Below are positions 10,480-18,262 of a stretch of DNA of 64,000 nt, piece by piece. The stretch covers positions 786,757 to 850,756 of the forward strand of contig NZ_FRXN01000003.1 in assembly GCF_900148515.1 (NCBI RefSeq), read 5' to 3'. This DNA comes from Algoriphagus zhangzhouensis. GTDB taxonomy: Bacteria; Bacteroidota; Bacteroidia; Cytophagales; Cyclobacteriaceae. The position numbers and the translations under genes were made by a program. Position 1 is the first letter of the stretch, and every line of letters starts with the position of its first letter. The notes under the pieces were generated by a model that was not told where the DNA came from, searched no databases, and saw only the letters and a program-made list of their open reading frames with translations.

Positions 10480-10685
10480 TTGGAAAAGTTCAGCCTCTTT
10501 GTAAGGTTGAGCGGAGTCGAAGCCTATTGTTTGTTTTATAGATACATTTAGATCCCGTACATCTGTTAGGAAACTTCCAATTAAAACAGAATAATATGCT
10601 ATAAAAAGGGGTTGACTCGGTTTAAAACCTCCAAATCAACCCTATTTATTTGGAATACAATCTTCACTAGTATTTAATTTCGCCG

Positions 10686-10711
10686 TCCTTTTTCCTATAG
10701 GTGAAAAAGGA
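10686..10711. repeat. Inverted repeat (9-bp stem)
   Basis: TCCTTTTTC and GAAAAAGGA form a perfect 9-bp stem with an 8-nt loop. There is no T-run specific to either strand beyond the stem itself. It lies about 205 nt after sppA, so its role as a terminator is doubtful. Confidence 0.5.
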
Positions 10712-10855
10712 TCAATCCCGACAGCTGTACGGGACCACCGCTGTCCATTTTTGGGTTAAAATCAATTTCCTCCCCACACGTCGGCAAACTCCTCAATTTT
10801 GCATAAACTCTTTTCTAAACTTGAAGTTTGTGGTAGCAAAATTTTCGTCAAACAA

Positions 10856-10876
10856 GCCTGCCTGCAGCAGGCAGGC
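10856..10876. repeat. GC-rich hairpin GCCTGCCTG-CAG-CAGGCAGGC
   Basis: A perfect 9-bp GC-rich inverted repeat with a 3-nt loop in an otherwise AT-rich gap. It has the look of a dispersed palindromic intergenic repeat, but a copy count needs the genome. Confidence 0.6.
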
Positions 10877-11042
10877 CTCCTAATTGCAACCCTCACTTTT
10901 GATTTCTTAACACCCAAAACTGGAAGGCGGATCTAGACTAAAATTGATATTATCGACTCAAATTAAAGCCGCTATCTTTTCTATAAGTCTGAAATTTTAC
11001 CCAAGAATTCATTAGGTCCATTTGCTTTGAAGTGGCTGGTGA

Positions 11043-11206
11043 CTGATTGAGGTCAACAAGCGTTAAGAAAATCGGCTAGTTCCGAACTTGTTCGGAAATC
11101 CGGCGATTTTTAGCGTTTGACTCAATCAGGCAGAAAATGTCCGCAGGCATTTTCAAGCCAATTCAGGCAAAAGACTTTTGGGCACTTTTGGTCTTTCAAA
11201 AGTGCC
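11043..11206. repeat. Nested inverted-repeat element with four stems
   Basis: Four stems can be read directly. An outer stem pairs 11043-11056 with 11117-11129 (13 pairs, one bulge). Inside it 11067-11074 pairs with 11104-11111, and an apical palindrome TTCCGAAC-TT-GTTCGGAA lies at 11080-11097. Two further hairpins follow at 11133-11154 (GAAAATG / CATTTTC, extended by CC/GG) and 11181-11206 (GGCACTTTTG / CAAAAGTGCC). It codes for nothing convincing. It could be a structured RNA, a non-autonomous mobile repeat or the 3' part of either; I cannot tell which strand is expressed. Confidence 0.6.
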
Positions 11207-11308
11207 AAACATAAATAACTTGGTATATCCTTTTTTTGAATGTTCAAAGAAAATTAAAGACTCAATGTGACTTAATTATTAAAATTCAATTTTAAGGCAT
11301 TCTCCTTT

Positions 11309-12202
11309 TTACTTTTCTTGTAGCAAAATTTTCCAGGCTTTTTCAACCTCCCCTTCTTCAAGTGCTTCTTTGGCGAACTGATGCAAATGATCCAACCAGC
11401 TTGCCTGATCATTTTGAAATCTGATCCGCATCTCCTGAATCTCCCTTCCGGCACCAAACAATTCAAGTTCCTCTTTTGTCGGTAAACTCTCTACATTCCC
11501 CAACCTTCCCAAGTTATTTCCAGTCAATACCGTACTATTTCTGATTTCTTCTGGAATTTGATCTATCCCAATCCCCAGTGTTCTCAAAGGTTTTGGAATT
11601 TCAAAAAGTGCTTCACCATTGGAACGGGAATACCAGTTTCCCCCCATCCTAGCAACCAAATCTATTTTGTAAGGATCAATTACTCCTTTTTCATCTAAAA
11701 TATGCTCATCCACGTGAGCCACAAGAACTTCACAAATTACCAAATTACCAGCCCCTCCAGTTTCACCAAGAGGTTTCACTTCATTGACTTTACATTCAAA
11801 AGCTACTTTGGCTTCTTTCACCCTAGGGGGTGCTACTTCTTGGGAAGGCACTGCAGTAAAACCTGCTTTCTCAAACTCATTGACCCCTTTAGCATATTCG
11901 GTACTAGCCAAAGACATTTGCTCAACCATTCCATAATGGACCACGTGGATCACCACCTCAGGAACTTCCTTGACATTTTCTAAAGTATGCTTAGTGGTAT
12001 TATCCCGAACTCTTCTGGAAGGAGAAAAAACCAAAATTGGCGGATTGGTACTGAAAAGGTTGAAAAAACTAAAGGGACTCAGGTTTACATTTCCTTCTTG
12101 ATCGATAGTTGACACAAAAGCAATTGGTCGAGGAGCAATACTTCCTTGGAGCAAAGCATGAAAATCTGGTACAGCTAGATCTTTGGGATAGAAGGTTTTC
12201 AT
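11309..12202 (-). CDS. Flavin reductase-like domain protein
   Basis: A 297-aa protein of the flavin reductase-like family (FMN-binding split barrel). The hallmark N-terminal region has RPIAFVSTIDQEGNVNLSPFSFFN (about residues 24-48) and PPILVFSPS (54-62), where members of the family bind FMN. A central block with a CKVNEVKPL and NLVICEVLVAHV pattern is also typical. About 85 extra C-terminal residues are charged and helical, without a domain that I recognise. The physiological substrate is unknown, and it has no oxygenase partner gene nearby. It reads toward the repeat region and stands alone; a terminator for the convergent-side pepP lies upstream of it. Confidence 0.85.
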   Translation of the reverse strand: MKTFYPKDLAVPDFHALLQGSIAPRPIAFVSTIDQEGNVNLSPFSFFNLFSTNPPILVFSPSRRVRDNTTKHTLENVKEVPEVVIHVVHYGMVEQMSLASTEYAKGVNEFEKAGFTAVPSQEVAPPRVKEAKVAFECKVNEVKPLGETGGAGNLVICEVLVAHVDEHILDEKGVIDPYKIDLVARMGGNWYSRSNGEALFEIPKPLRTLGIGIDQIPEEIRNSTVLTGNNLGRLGNVESLPTKEELELFGAGREIQEMRIRFQNDQASWLDHLHQFAKEALEEGEVEKAWKILLQEK

Positions 12203-12271
12203 AATCTCAATTTATGATTCAATTTTAATACAAATTCCATTTTCAACCATAATGAAAATAGTTCATGCATA

Positions 12272-12297
12272 AAAAAAGCCCCGAATGGGGCTTTTTT
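12272..12297 (-). terminator. Terminator downstream of pepP
   Basis: AAAAAAGCCCC-GAAT-GGGGCTTTTTT is an 11-bp perfect stem with a 4-nt loop directly after the pepP stop. Read on the minus strand it ends in T6. It separates pepP from the flavin-reductase-like gene on the same strand. Confidence 0.85.
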
Positions 12298-12299
12298 CT

Positions 12300-13589
12300 T
12301 TATGAATTCATCAAATCTTCAATTTCATCTGCCTCGATCGGAATATTTCTCATCAGATCGAAATATCCATCTTCGAGAACAACAATGTTGTTTTCCAATC
12401 TTACTCCAAAACCTTCGTAAGGAATATAGATTCCCGGCTCAACAGTAAATACCATACCCGGCTGAATAGGTCCATACATCGTTCCTACGTCATGTACATC
12501 CAATCCTAAGTGATGGGAAGTTCCGTGCATGAAATACTTTTTATAGGCCGGCCAATTAGGATCTTGGTTTTGAATATCAGTCTGATCGATTAGTCCCAAC
12601 CCGATTAATTCAGATTGCATAATCAATCCCACCTCTTTATGATAATCCTGAATGGTCACACCCGGTCTTAGCATGGAAGAAGCCTCCTTGTGCACTCTTA
12701 GTACAGCATTATAAACAGCCTTTTGGCGATCCGAGAATTTGCCACTAACAGGAATGGTACGGGTCATGTCTGCATTGTAATTCCCGTATTCTGCACCAAC
12801 ATCCATCAATAGCAACTCTCCATCATTACAAGCTTTGTTGTTTTCCAAATAATGCAAAACACAAGCAGAAATTCCAGAAGCGATGATTGGCTCATAAGCA
12901 AAGCCTTTGCTTCTGTTTCTCACAAACTCATGAAGGTATTCAGCTTCGATTTCATACTCGGTCACACCGGGTTTCACAAAGTTCAAAATTCTTCTAAATC
13001 CTTTTTCAGTGATATCACAAGCGATTTGCAACTGGTCAATTTCCTCTTGCTCTTTCACTCCTCTCAACTCATGCATCAATGGAGCAGCTCTTTCATACTC
13101 GTGCAATGGGAATTGCTCTTTGCAAGTCTTGATAAAACGAGCATCACGGGTTTCTACCACTACACCTGCACGCAAATGTTCATTGGTATTCAAATAAACT
13201 CGATCCGACAATGCCATCACGGTACTGAAAATCAAATCAAACTTATCCAACCACTGGATATTCTTGATCCCAGAAGTAGCCTCCGCTTCTTCCTTTGTGT
13301 ATTTATGTCCTTCCCAAATTGCGATATGCTCATTGGTTTCTCTTAAGAAAAGCACCTCTCTCATAGAAGGATTTGGACAATCTGGAGCCAATAGTAAAAT
13401 GCTTTCTTCCTGGTCTATGCCGCAGAGATAAAACAGATCATTGTTTTGTCTGAATTTCATCGTACCATCTGCATTCGTTGGCATGATATCATTGGAATTG
13501 AAAATAGCCACAGAGTTTTTGGCCATTTTTGCAGCGAGTTTTGCCCTGTTTTTTATGTAAAGCGAGGCAGGAAGTGGAGTATATTTCAT
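12300..13589 (-). CDS. pepP: Xaa-Pro aminopeptidase (M24B)
   Basis: A cytoplasmic dinuclear metallopeptidase that removes N-terminal residues before proline. The 429-aa protein has the aminopeptidase P N-terminal domain (about residues 5-135) and a C-terminal pita-bread domain. Metal ligands are visible as D in LLMDVGAEYGNYNADMTRTIP (two aspartates), H in HGTSHHLGLDVHDVG, E in VFTVEPGIYIP and E in GFGVRLENNIVV. The order and spacing match family M24. There is no signal peptide. It is divergent from the M16 protease at 13740, so two peptidases share one promoter region. Confidence 0.93.
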   Translation of the reverse strand: MKYTPLPASLYIKNRAKLAAKMAKNSVAIFNSNDIMPTNADGTMKFRQNNDLFYLCGIDQEESILLLAPDCPNPSMREVLFLRETNEHIAIWEGHKYTKEEAEATSGIKNIQWLDKFDLIFSTVMALSDRVYLNTNEHLRAGVVVETRDARFIKTCKEQFPLHEYERAAPLMHELRGVKEQEEIDQLQIACDITEKGFRRILNFVKPGVTEYEIEAEYLHEFVRNRSKGFAYEPIIASGISACVLHYLENNKACNDGELLLMDVGAEYGNYNADMTRTIPVSGKFSDRQKAVYNAVLRVHKEASSMLRPGVTIQDYHKEVGLIMQSELIGLGLIDQTDIQNQDPNWPAYKKYFMHGTSHHLGLDVHDVGTMYGPIQPGMVFTVEPGIYIPYEGFGVRLENNIVVLEDGYFDLMRNIPIEADEIEDLMNS

Positions 13590-13670
13590 AAAATGATTTT
13601 AACTAAAGATTCAAATTGACTTTCGGGAATTTTTCTTCCCCAAAAGGCCTTACATTTAGATTAATCCCGA

Positions 13671-13678
13671 CAAACTTA
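13671..13678 (-). promoter_or_regulatory. Putative -7 element of pepP
   Basis: On the minus strand the octamer TAAGTTTG matches TAnnTTTG exactly. About 20 nt upstream there is only a TTT instead of TTG. It would give an 80-nt leader for pepP. Confidence 0.4.
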
Positions 13679-13739
13679 ACATTATTCGCACGGAGTTTAA
13701 AAGGTAGATTTTTTCTATCTTCATCTGAAACAGAAATTC

Positions 13740-14966
13740 ATGTACCAAATAAAAGAGCTTGCAAACGGCATTCGCATTGTCCATCAGGAAGTCACCCACA
13801 CCCGATTGGTACATTGTGGCTTTATTCTCAACATTGGAAGCAGAGACGAAACCAAAGAGCAAGAGGGACTTGCACATTTTTGGGAACACATGGCATTCAA
13901 GGGTACTCAAAAGCGCAAAACCTTCCATATCATCAATAGATTAGAATCTCTTGGTGGTGAGCTGAATGCCTATACTACCAAGGAAAAAATCTGTTTTTAT
14001 GCTTCCGTACTCAAAGAGCATTATTCCAAAGCAGCCGATTTGCTCTTCGATATTACTTTCAACAGCACCTTCCCTACCAAGGAAATAGAAAAAGAAAGGC
14101 AGGTCATTTTGGAAGAAATGTCCATGTATCGAGATTCACCGGATGATTCCATCCAGGATGAATTGGACACTTTGGTCTTCGAAAATCATGCTTTGGGTCG
14201 AAATATTCTAGGGACAGAGGAGACTGTCTCCAATTTTAGCCAACAAGACTTTTTTGATTTCATTTCAAGTAGACTCGACACCTCTCAGGTCGTCTTTTCT
14301 ATTGCAGGAAATATCTCATTTGCAAAAGCTTTAAAAGCTATTGAAGGACCACTTTCCCAAATTCAGTCTAAGAAAACCCTCTATATCAGAAGTGGTTTTC
14401 ATGACTACAGCCCTCAAAACAAAATTGTCAAAAGAGACATCACACAGTCACTTTGTGCGATCGGAAGGCCTGCTTTTTCTCAGCATGACAAAAATCGCTA
14501 CAAACTTTTTCTGCTAAACAACATACTTGGAGGACCAAGCATGAATAGTCGTCTCAATCTCGCATTGAGAGAAAAATATGGCTACGTCTACTCCATTGAG
14601 TCTAGCTATCAACCTTTTTCAGACACTGGATTCTTTGGAATATTTTTTGGAACAGAAGAAAAAACTTTGAAAAAATCCATGCACTTGGTGCACCGAGAAT
14701 TAGTCAAATTGAGAACTAAGAAGCTGGGAACAATGCAACTTCACATGGCAAAAGAACAAGCAATTGGGCAGATGGCTATGGCGGAAGAAAACTACGCCGC
14801 ATTGATGTTGGTTTTTGGTAAAAGCCTCATAGATCATGGGAAAATCGACCCTTTAGAGCGTATCTTTGAGCAAATAAGAAGTACGACTGCTGAAGAAGTA
14901 CTGGAAATCGCTGAACAGATCTTCGATCCAGAACAACTTAGCTATCTAACTTATCTACCGAATTAA
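13740..14966 (+). CDS. M16 family zinc peptidase
   Basis: A pitrilysin/processing-peptidase family protein (408 aa). The inverted zinc motif HxxEH is intact as H46-F-W-E49-H50, and the third zinc ligand is E125 or E126 in QVILEEMSMYRD, at the usual spacing. A C-terminal half (about 215-400) repeats the fold with an R-x-x-x-x-Y motif (LREKYGYVYSIES). It is a single-ring M16B type of about half the insulysin length. No signal peptide is visible, so it is likely cytoplasmic. The O-methyltransferase starts 1 nt after its stop, so the two form an operon. Confidence 0.93.
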   Translation: MYQIKELANGIRIVHQEVTHTRLVHCGFILNIGSRDETKEQEGLAHFWEHMAFKGTQKRKTFHIINRLESLGGELNAYTTKEKICFYASVLKEHYSKAADLLFDITFNSTFPTKEIEKERQVILEEMSMYRDSPDDSIQDELDTLVFENHALGRNILGTEETVSNFSQQDFFDFISSRLDTSQVVFSIAGNISFAKALKAIEGPLSQIQSKKTLYIRSGFHDYSPQNKIVKRDITQSLCAIGRPAFSQHDKNRYKLFLLNNILGGPSMNSRLNLALREKYGYVYSIESSYQPFSDTGFFGIFFGTEEKTLKKSMHLVHRELVKLRTKKLGTMQLHMAKEQAIGQMAMAEENYAALMLVFGKSLIDHGKIDPLERIFEQIRSTTAEEVLEIAEQIFDPEQLSYLTYLPN

Positions 14967-14967
14967 G

Positions 14968-15612
14968 ATGGAATTCATTGATCCAGCACTCCTTGCCTAT
15001 TGCGAGGACCATACTAGCCAAGAAGACGATTTACTGAAAAAGATTACCAGAGAAACTCAGGCAAAAGTCCTGATGCCTCGAATGATTTCAGGTCACCTTC
15101 AGGGAAAGTTATTGGAGCTTTTTGTCAAAATGCTTCGACCAAAAACCATTTTGGAAATCGGGACTTATACGGGTTATTCTGGCCTCTGCATGGCTAGAGG
15201 ATTGGCAGAAAATGGAAAACTAATCACCCTGGATATCAATGATGAACTGGAGAAAATGGTGAGAGGATTTTTTGATGAATCTGGACTTTCCGATCAGATC
15301 GATTATCGCCTAGGCAATGCCCTTGAAATCATTCCAACCCTAGAAGGTCCTTTTGATCTGGTATTTATAGATGCCGACAAGATCAACTATGCCAACTACT
15401 ATGACTTAGTGATTGACAAGATGTCTACAGGCGGAATCATTCTGGCTGACAATGTCCTTTGGTCTGGAAAAGTCCTTCCAGAAGGTCGAAAAAAATTGGA
15501 CAAAGACACAGCTGCAATTTTGGATTTCAATCGGATGGTTCAGGATGATCCAAGAGTAGAAAACAGCCTTCTTCCGATACGGGATGGAATAATGATGGCC
15601 AGAAAACTCTAA
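14968..15612 (+). CDS. SAM-dependent O-methyltransferase (COMT-like)
   Basis: A class I methyltransferase of the catechol/caffeoyl-CoA O-methyltransferase family, 214 aa. Motif I is EIGTYTGYSGLCMARGL (about residues 62-78). The metal-binding acidic motif is FIDADK (about 130-135), followed by GGIILADNVLWSGKV. This arrangement marks Mg2+-dependent small O-methyltransferases; the natural acceptor in bacteria is generally unknown. It follows the M16 protease with a 1-nt gap and probably depends on that gene for transcription. Confidence 0.93.
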   Translation: MEFIDPALLAYCEDHTSQEDDLLKKITRETQAKVLMPRMISGHLQGKLLELFVKMLRPKTILEIGTYTGYSGLCMARGLAENGKLITLDINDELEKMVRGFFDESGLSDQIDYRLGNALEIIPTLEGPFDLVFIDADKINYANYYDLVIDKMSTGGIILADNVLWSGKVLPEGRKKLDKDTAAILDFNRMVQDDPRVENSLLPIRDGIMMARKL

Positions 15613-15671
15613 AATTTTAAAATAGGAACCATTTTTGCTCAAAGTGGAAAAAGCATCCGAAACTACTGAGC

Positions 15672-17252
15672 ATGAATTCCCGAAGAGTTATATTTTTCAC
15701 GTTTTTCGCATTCTTTCTAGCCCAATCTTCCCTCCTTGCACAAATCCCTCAAGTGCCTGCAGAGTTGGAGTTTGCTGATTTGATTGTGAGAATCAATCCG
15801 CAAGCAAGACGGGAAATTCAACTGGATGTAGACGCGCTTTACAGAAACCCAAACTACCTAAAAGTCAAACAAGACCGCTTTAACCTTTACCGACCCATTA
15901 TCGAAAGAGAATTGAATAACGTCGGAGTTCCTTTAGACTTACAATACCTGGTAATTCAAGAAAGTGGATTGATTGCTGATGCCGTTTCCACTTCAAATGC
16001 GGTTGGTTTTTGGCAATTTAAGCAAGGGACAGCAGAGGAAGTTTTCATGCGGGTTGATGGCCAAATCGATGATCGAAAGAACATTGTAAACTCTACTAGA
16101 GGAGCTGCTCTCTATTTGAAAAAGCACAATAATTCTTTTGACAACTGGATGTGTGCATTGGTTTCCTACCAAATGGGTTTAGGAGGTGCTAAAGCCTATT
16201 TCGGGACCAGATACAATGGCAAACGAGTGGTCGACATAGACCGAAATTCTCATTGGTATTTCAAAAAATTCCTAGCTCACAAAATCGCATTTGAAAACTC
16301 TTATACCACACTGGTGAGTAACAACCAAAGACTGGTAGAAGTGAAGGTTTCTGGACCTGTTACTTTAACTGCTTTAGCAAAAAAATACGGGGTGACAACG
16401 GAGCATTTGAAAGAAATGAATAAATGGGCCTCAAATGGCAAAGTACCTTCAGGGAGCGGTTATTCCCTAGTTTATATTCAGGAAGGTGATACTCCATTCA
16501 AGCCTGCTGTCATAGAACAAAAGCCTTCTACTCAGAATCAAAACTCATACAAAAGCAATCCAGCTTATAAGCAGGCTAATTCTTTCCCAAGAATCGCTGG
16601 TAATACGACTAAAGCTTCTCAACCTGATCAAATCACAGTCAATGAACTAGATGGTGTGCAAGCAAGCAATAATGCCACCCAAGGGAGCTTTGCGGACAAA
16701 ATCGGAATGAAAGAAAAGAAATTCCGAAGATTGAATGATTTGGACAAAGGAGAGCGAGTAGAAGCTGGTGAGTATTATTATACTGAAAAGAAGAAAGCCA
16801 AAGCCGAAGTGGAGACTCACATTGTCATGCCAGGCGAAACACTTTGGAGCATTTCTCAGAAATATGGAATCAAGCTCTCTTCTTTGAAAGCCAAAAACAG
16901 GATCAGAAGAGATAAAGACTTGAAAGTAGGAATGGTCTTAAATCTTCAGGATCACCGAAAAAGAGGAGAAGAAATTCCTATGGTCAAGGTGCAATCTTTG
17001 TCTAATCAGCGAATCAGTCAAAATACCAATACTCAGCAAAAGGTAGAACCACAGGTAAGCCAACCTGCTCCTGTTCAATCCTCTACTCCTTCCCAACCTA
17101 GCCAATTAACGCATACAGTTTCGTCTGGAGAGACACTCTATGCAATCAGTAAAAAATACGGAGTAACAGTAGATCAACTGAAATCTTGGAACCGAATCGG
17201 TAGCCAAAACATTATCAGTGTAGGTCAGAAATTAACTATTTACAAGCCCTGA
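15672..17252 (+). CDS. Lytic transglycosylase with three LysM domains (MltD-like)
   Basis: A secreted murein hydrolase that cleaves glycan strands with formation of 1,6-anhydromuramic acid. A signal peptide spans about residues 1-24 (ending LLAQ). An SLT goose-lysozyme domain follows, with catalytic E97 in LQYLVIQESG, then SNAVGFWQFKQGTA. A LysM-like segment is near 215-262, and two clear LysM repeats are near 383-426 (HIVMPGETLWSISQKYG) and 480-523 (HTVSSGETLYAISKKYG), separated by a Q/S/P-rich linker. Length and order match the MltD/YbaN type of Bacteroidota. The DUF3078 protein starts 15 nt later. Confidence 0.93.
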   Translation: MNSRRVIFFTFFAFFLAQSSLLAQIPQVPAELEFADLIVRINPQARREIQLDVDALYRNPNYLKVKQDRFNLYRPIIERELNNVGVPLDLQYLVIQESGLIADAVSTSNAVGFWQFKQGTAEEVFMRVDGQIDDRKNIVNSTRGAALYLKKHNNSFDNWMCALVSYQMGLGGAKAYFGTRYNGKRVVDIDRNSHWYFKKFLAHKIAFENSYTTLVSNNQRLVEVKVSGPVTLTALAKKYGVTTEHLKEMNKWASNGKVPSGSGYSLVYIQEGDTPFKPAVIEQKPSTQNQNSYKSNPAYKQANSFPRIAGNTTKASQPDQITVNELDGVQASNNATQGSFADKIGMKEKKFRRLNDLDKGERVEAGEYYYTEKKKAKAEVETHIVMPGETLWSISQKYGIKLSSLKAKNRIRRDKDLKVGMVLNLQDHRKRGEEIPMVKVQSLSNQRISQNTNTQQKVEPQVSQPAPVQSSTPSQPSQLTHTVSSGETLYAISKKYGVTVDQLKSWNRIGSQNIISVGQKLTIYKP

Positions 17253-17266
17253 TCTTGCCCTTTTTC

Positions 17267-18256
17267 ATGCGCAAACCACTTCTTCTCCTATTTGGACTTT
17301 TATTTCTTTGCCTAAGCGGAAAAGCTCTAGCTCAGGATCTTCAATTTATCCCCGATACGGTCTTGATCAATGGAGACACCCTATTGATGTTGGGTGATTC
17401 TGTCTTGATTGAAGAACCCGTAAAAGAAATCTTTTGGAAAACCGGCGGTAACTATAATATGAACATCCAGCAGGTAACACTGAGTAACTGGGCTGCAGGG
17501 GGTGCAAGTTCTTTTGCATTGAACACAGGCGTCTCCCTTTTTGCCAATTACAAAAAGGATAAGAAAGTCTGGGACACACAACTGAATGTCAGTTTGGGCT
17601 TCAACCGTCAAAATGATCGGAATTTTGAGACACGAAAAACTACGGATGCATTTAAATTCGTCAGTAACTATGGCCGGGAACTATCAGAGAAACTATATCT
17701 CTCTACTCAGCTGGATGCGAGCACCCAGTTGTTAGCGGGTTTTAAATACGCCACCTCAGGCGATGGAGATACACGGACAAAGATCTCGGATCTCCTATCA
17801 CCAGGCTATGTCCAATCCTCCACGGGTTTGAACTACCGAAAGACCTATGAAAAGAAAGGTAAGCTATCCATGATCCTTTCACCCTTCACAGGCCGTTTTA
17901 CCATTGTGATGAATGACTCTCTGAGTAATGCAGGTGCGTTTGGTGTGACTCCCGGAGAAAATGTAAGAGCTGAGGCAGGTATGTCATTGAATACTTCAAT
18001 TACCGATTTTGTCTTGATGGAAAATATCACCTGGAAGGCTGACCTCAACCTATTCTCCAATTATGAGACATTTGGGAATATGGTAGTCAACTTCAACTCC
18101 ATCATCCGAATGAAGGTAAATAAATACATTTCTACGAGGATAGAAACAGCCTTGATCTATGATGAAAAAGTATTGATCAAGCAAGATGATGGCACATCCA
18201 AACAGGCAGTCCAACTCAAAAACCTGATCAACTTTGGGGTCAGCCTGGACTTTTAG
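17267..18256 (+). CDS. DUF3078 outer-membrane-type protein
   Basis: A 329-aa exported protein of the DUF3078 family, widespread in Bacteroidota and without known function. I prefer the ATG at 17267 over the TTG at 17255, since it begins the signal peptide MRKPLLLLFGLLFLCLSGKALAQ. After it come alternating hydrophobic/aromatic strands (for example SNWAAGGASSFALNTGVS and GLNYRKTYEKKGKLSMILSPF) typical of a beta-barrel, ending in a short strand VSLDF with a terminal phenylalanine. It follows the transglycosylase closely, suggesting a shared transcript. Its stop overlaps that of the convergent dnaX. Confidence 0.85.
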   Translation: MRKPLLLLFGLLFLCLSGKALAQDLQFIPDTVLINGDTLLMLGDSVLIEEPVKEIFWKTGGNYNMNIQQVTLSNWAAGGASSFALNTGVSLFANYKKDKKVWDTQLNVSLGFNRQNDRNFETRKTTDAFKFVSNYGRELSEKLYLSTQLDASTQLLAGFKYATSGDGDTRTKISDLLSPGYVQSSTGLNYRKTYEKKGKLSMILSPFTGRFTIVMNDSLSNAGAFGVTPGENVRAEAGMSLNTSITDFVLMENITWKADLNLFSNYETFGNMVVNFNSIIRMKVNKYISTRIETALIYDEKVLIKQDDGTSKQAVQLKNLINFGVSLDF

Positions 18257-18262
18257 AAGTCC
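18247..18262. terminator. Short hairpin holding both convergent stop codons
   Basis: GGACTT-TTAG-AAGTCC is a perfect 6-bp stem. Its 4-nt loop contains the TAG stop of the DUF3078 gene and, on the other strand, most of the TAA stop of dnaX. It lacks a U-run, so termination function is uncertain. Confidence 0.4.

Larger units (their letters stand above)
10480..11308. other. Gene-free 0.8-kb region rich in hairpins
   Basis: No convincing coding frame in this stretch; the longest frames are about 60 codons and cross hairpins. It holds a GGTTGAGCGGAGTCGAAG motif (about 10505-10522), a 9-bp hairpin at 10686-10711, a 9-bp hairpin at 10856-10876 and a nested inverted-repeat element at 11043-11206, listed separately. 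Confidence 0.6.

Noticed and set aside
10701..10883. 60-codon frame in the sppA-downstream gap
   Set aside because: It crosses two palindromes and has no likely start region; treated as non-coding.
12852..13346. 164-codon plus-strand frame inside pepP
   Set aside because: Opposite to a well-supported peptidase; histidine/serine/phenylalanine-rich composition is typical of a shadow frame.
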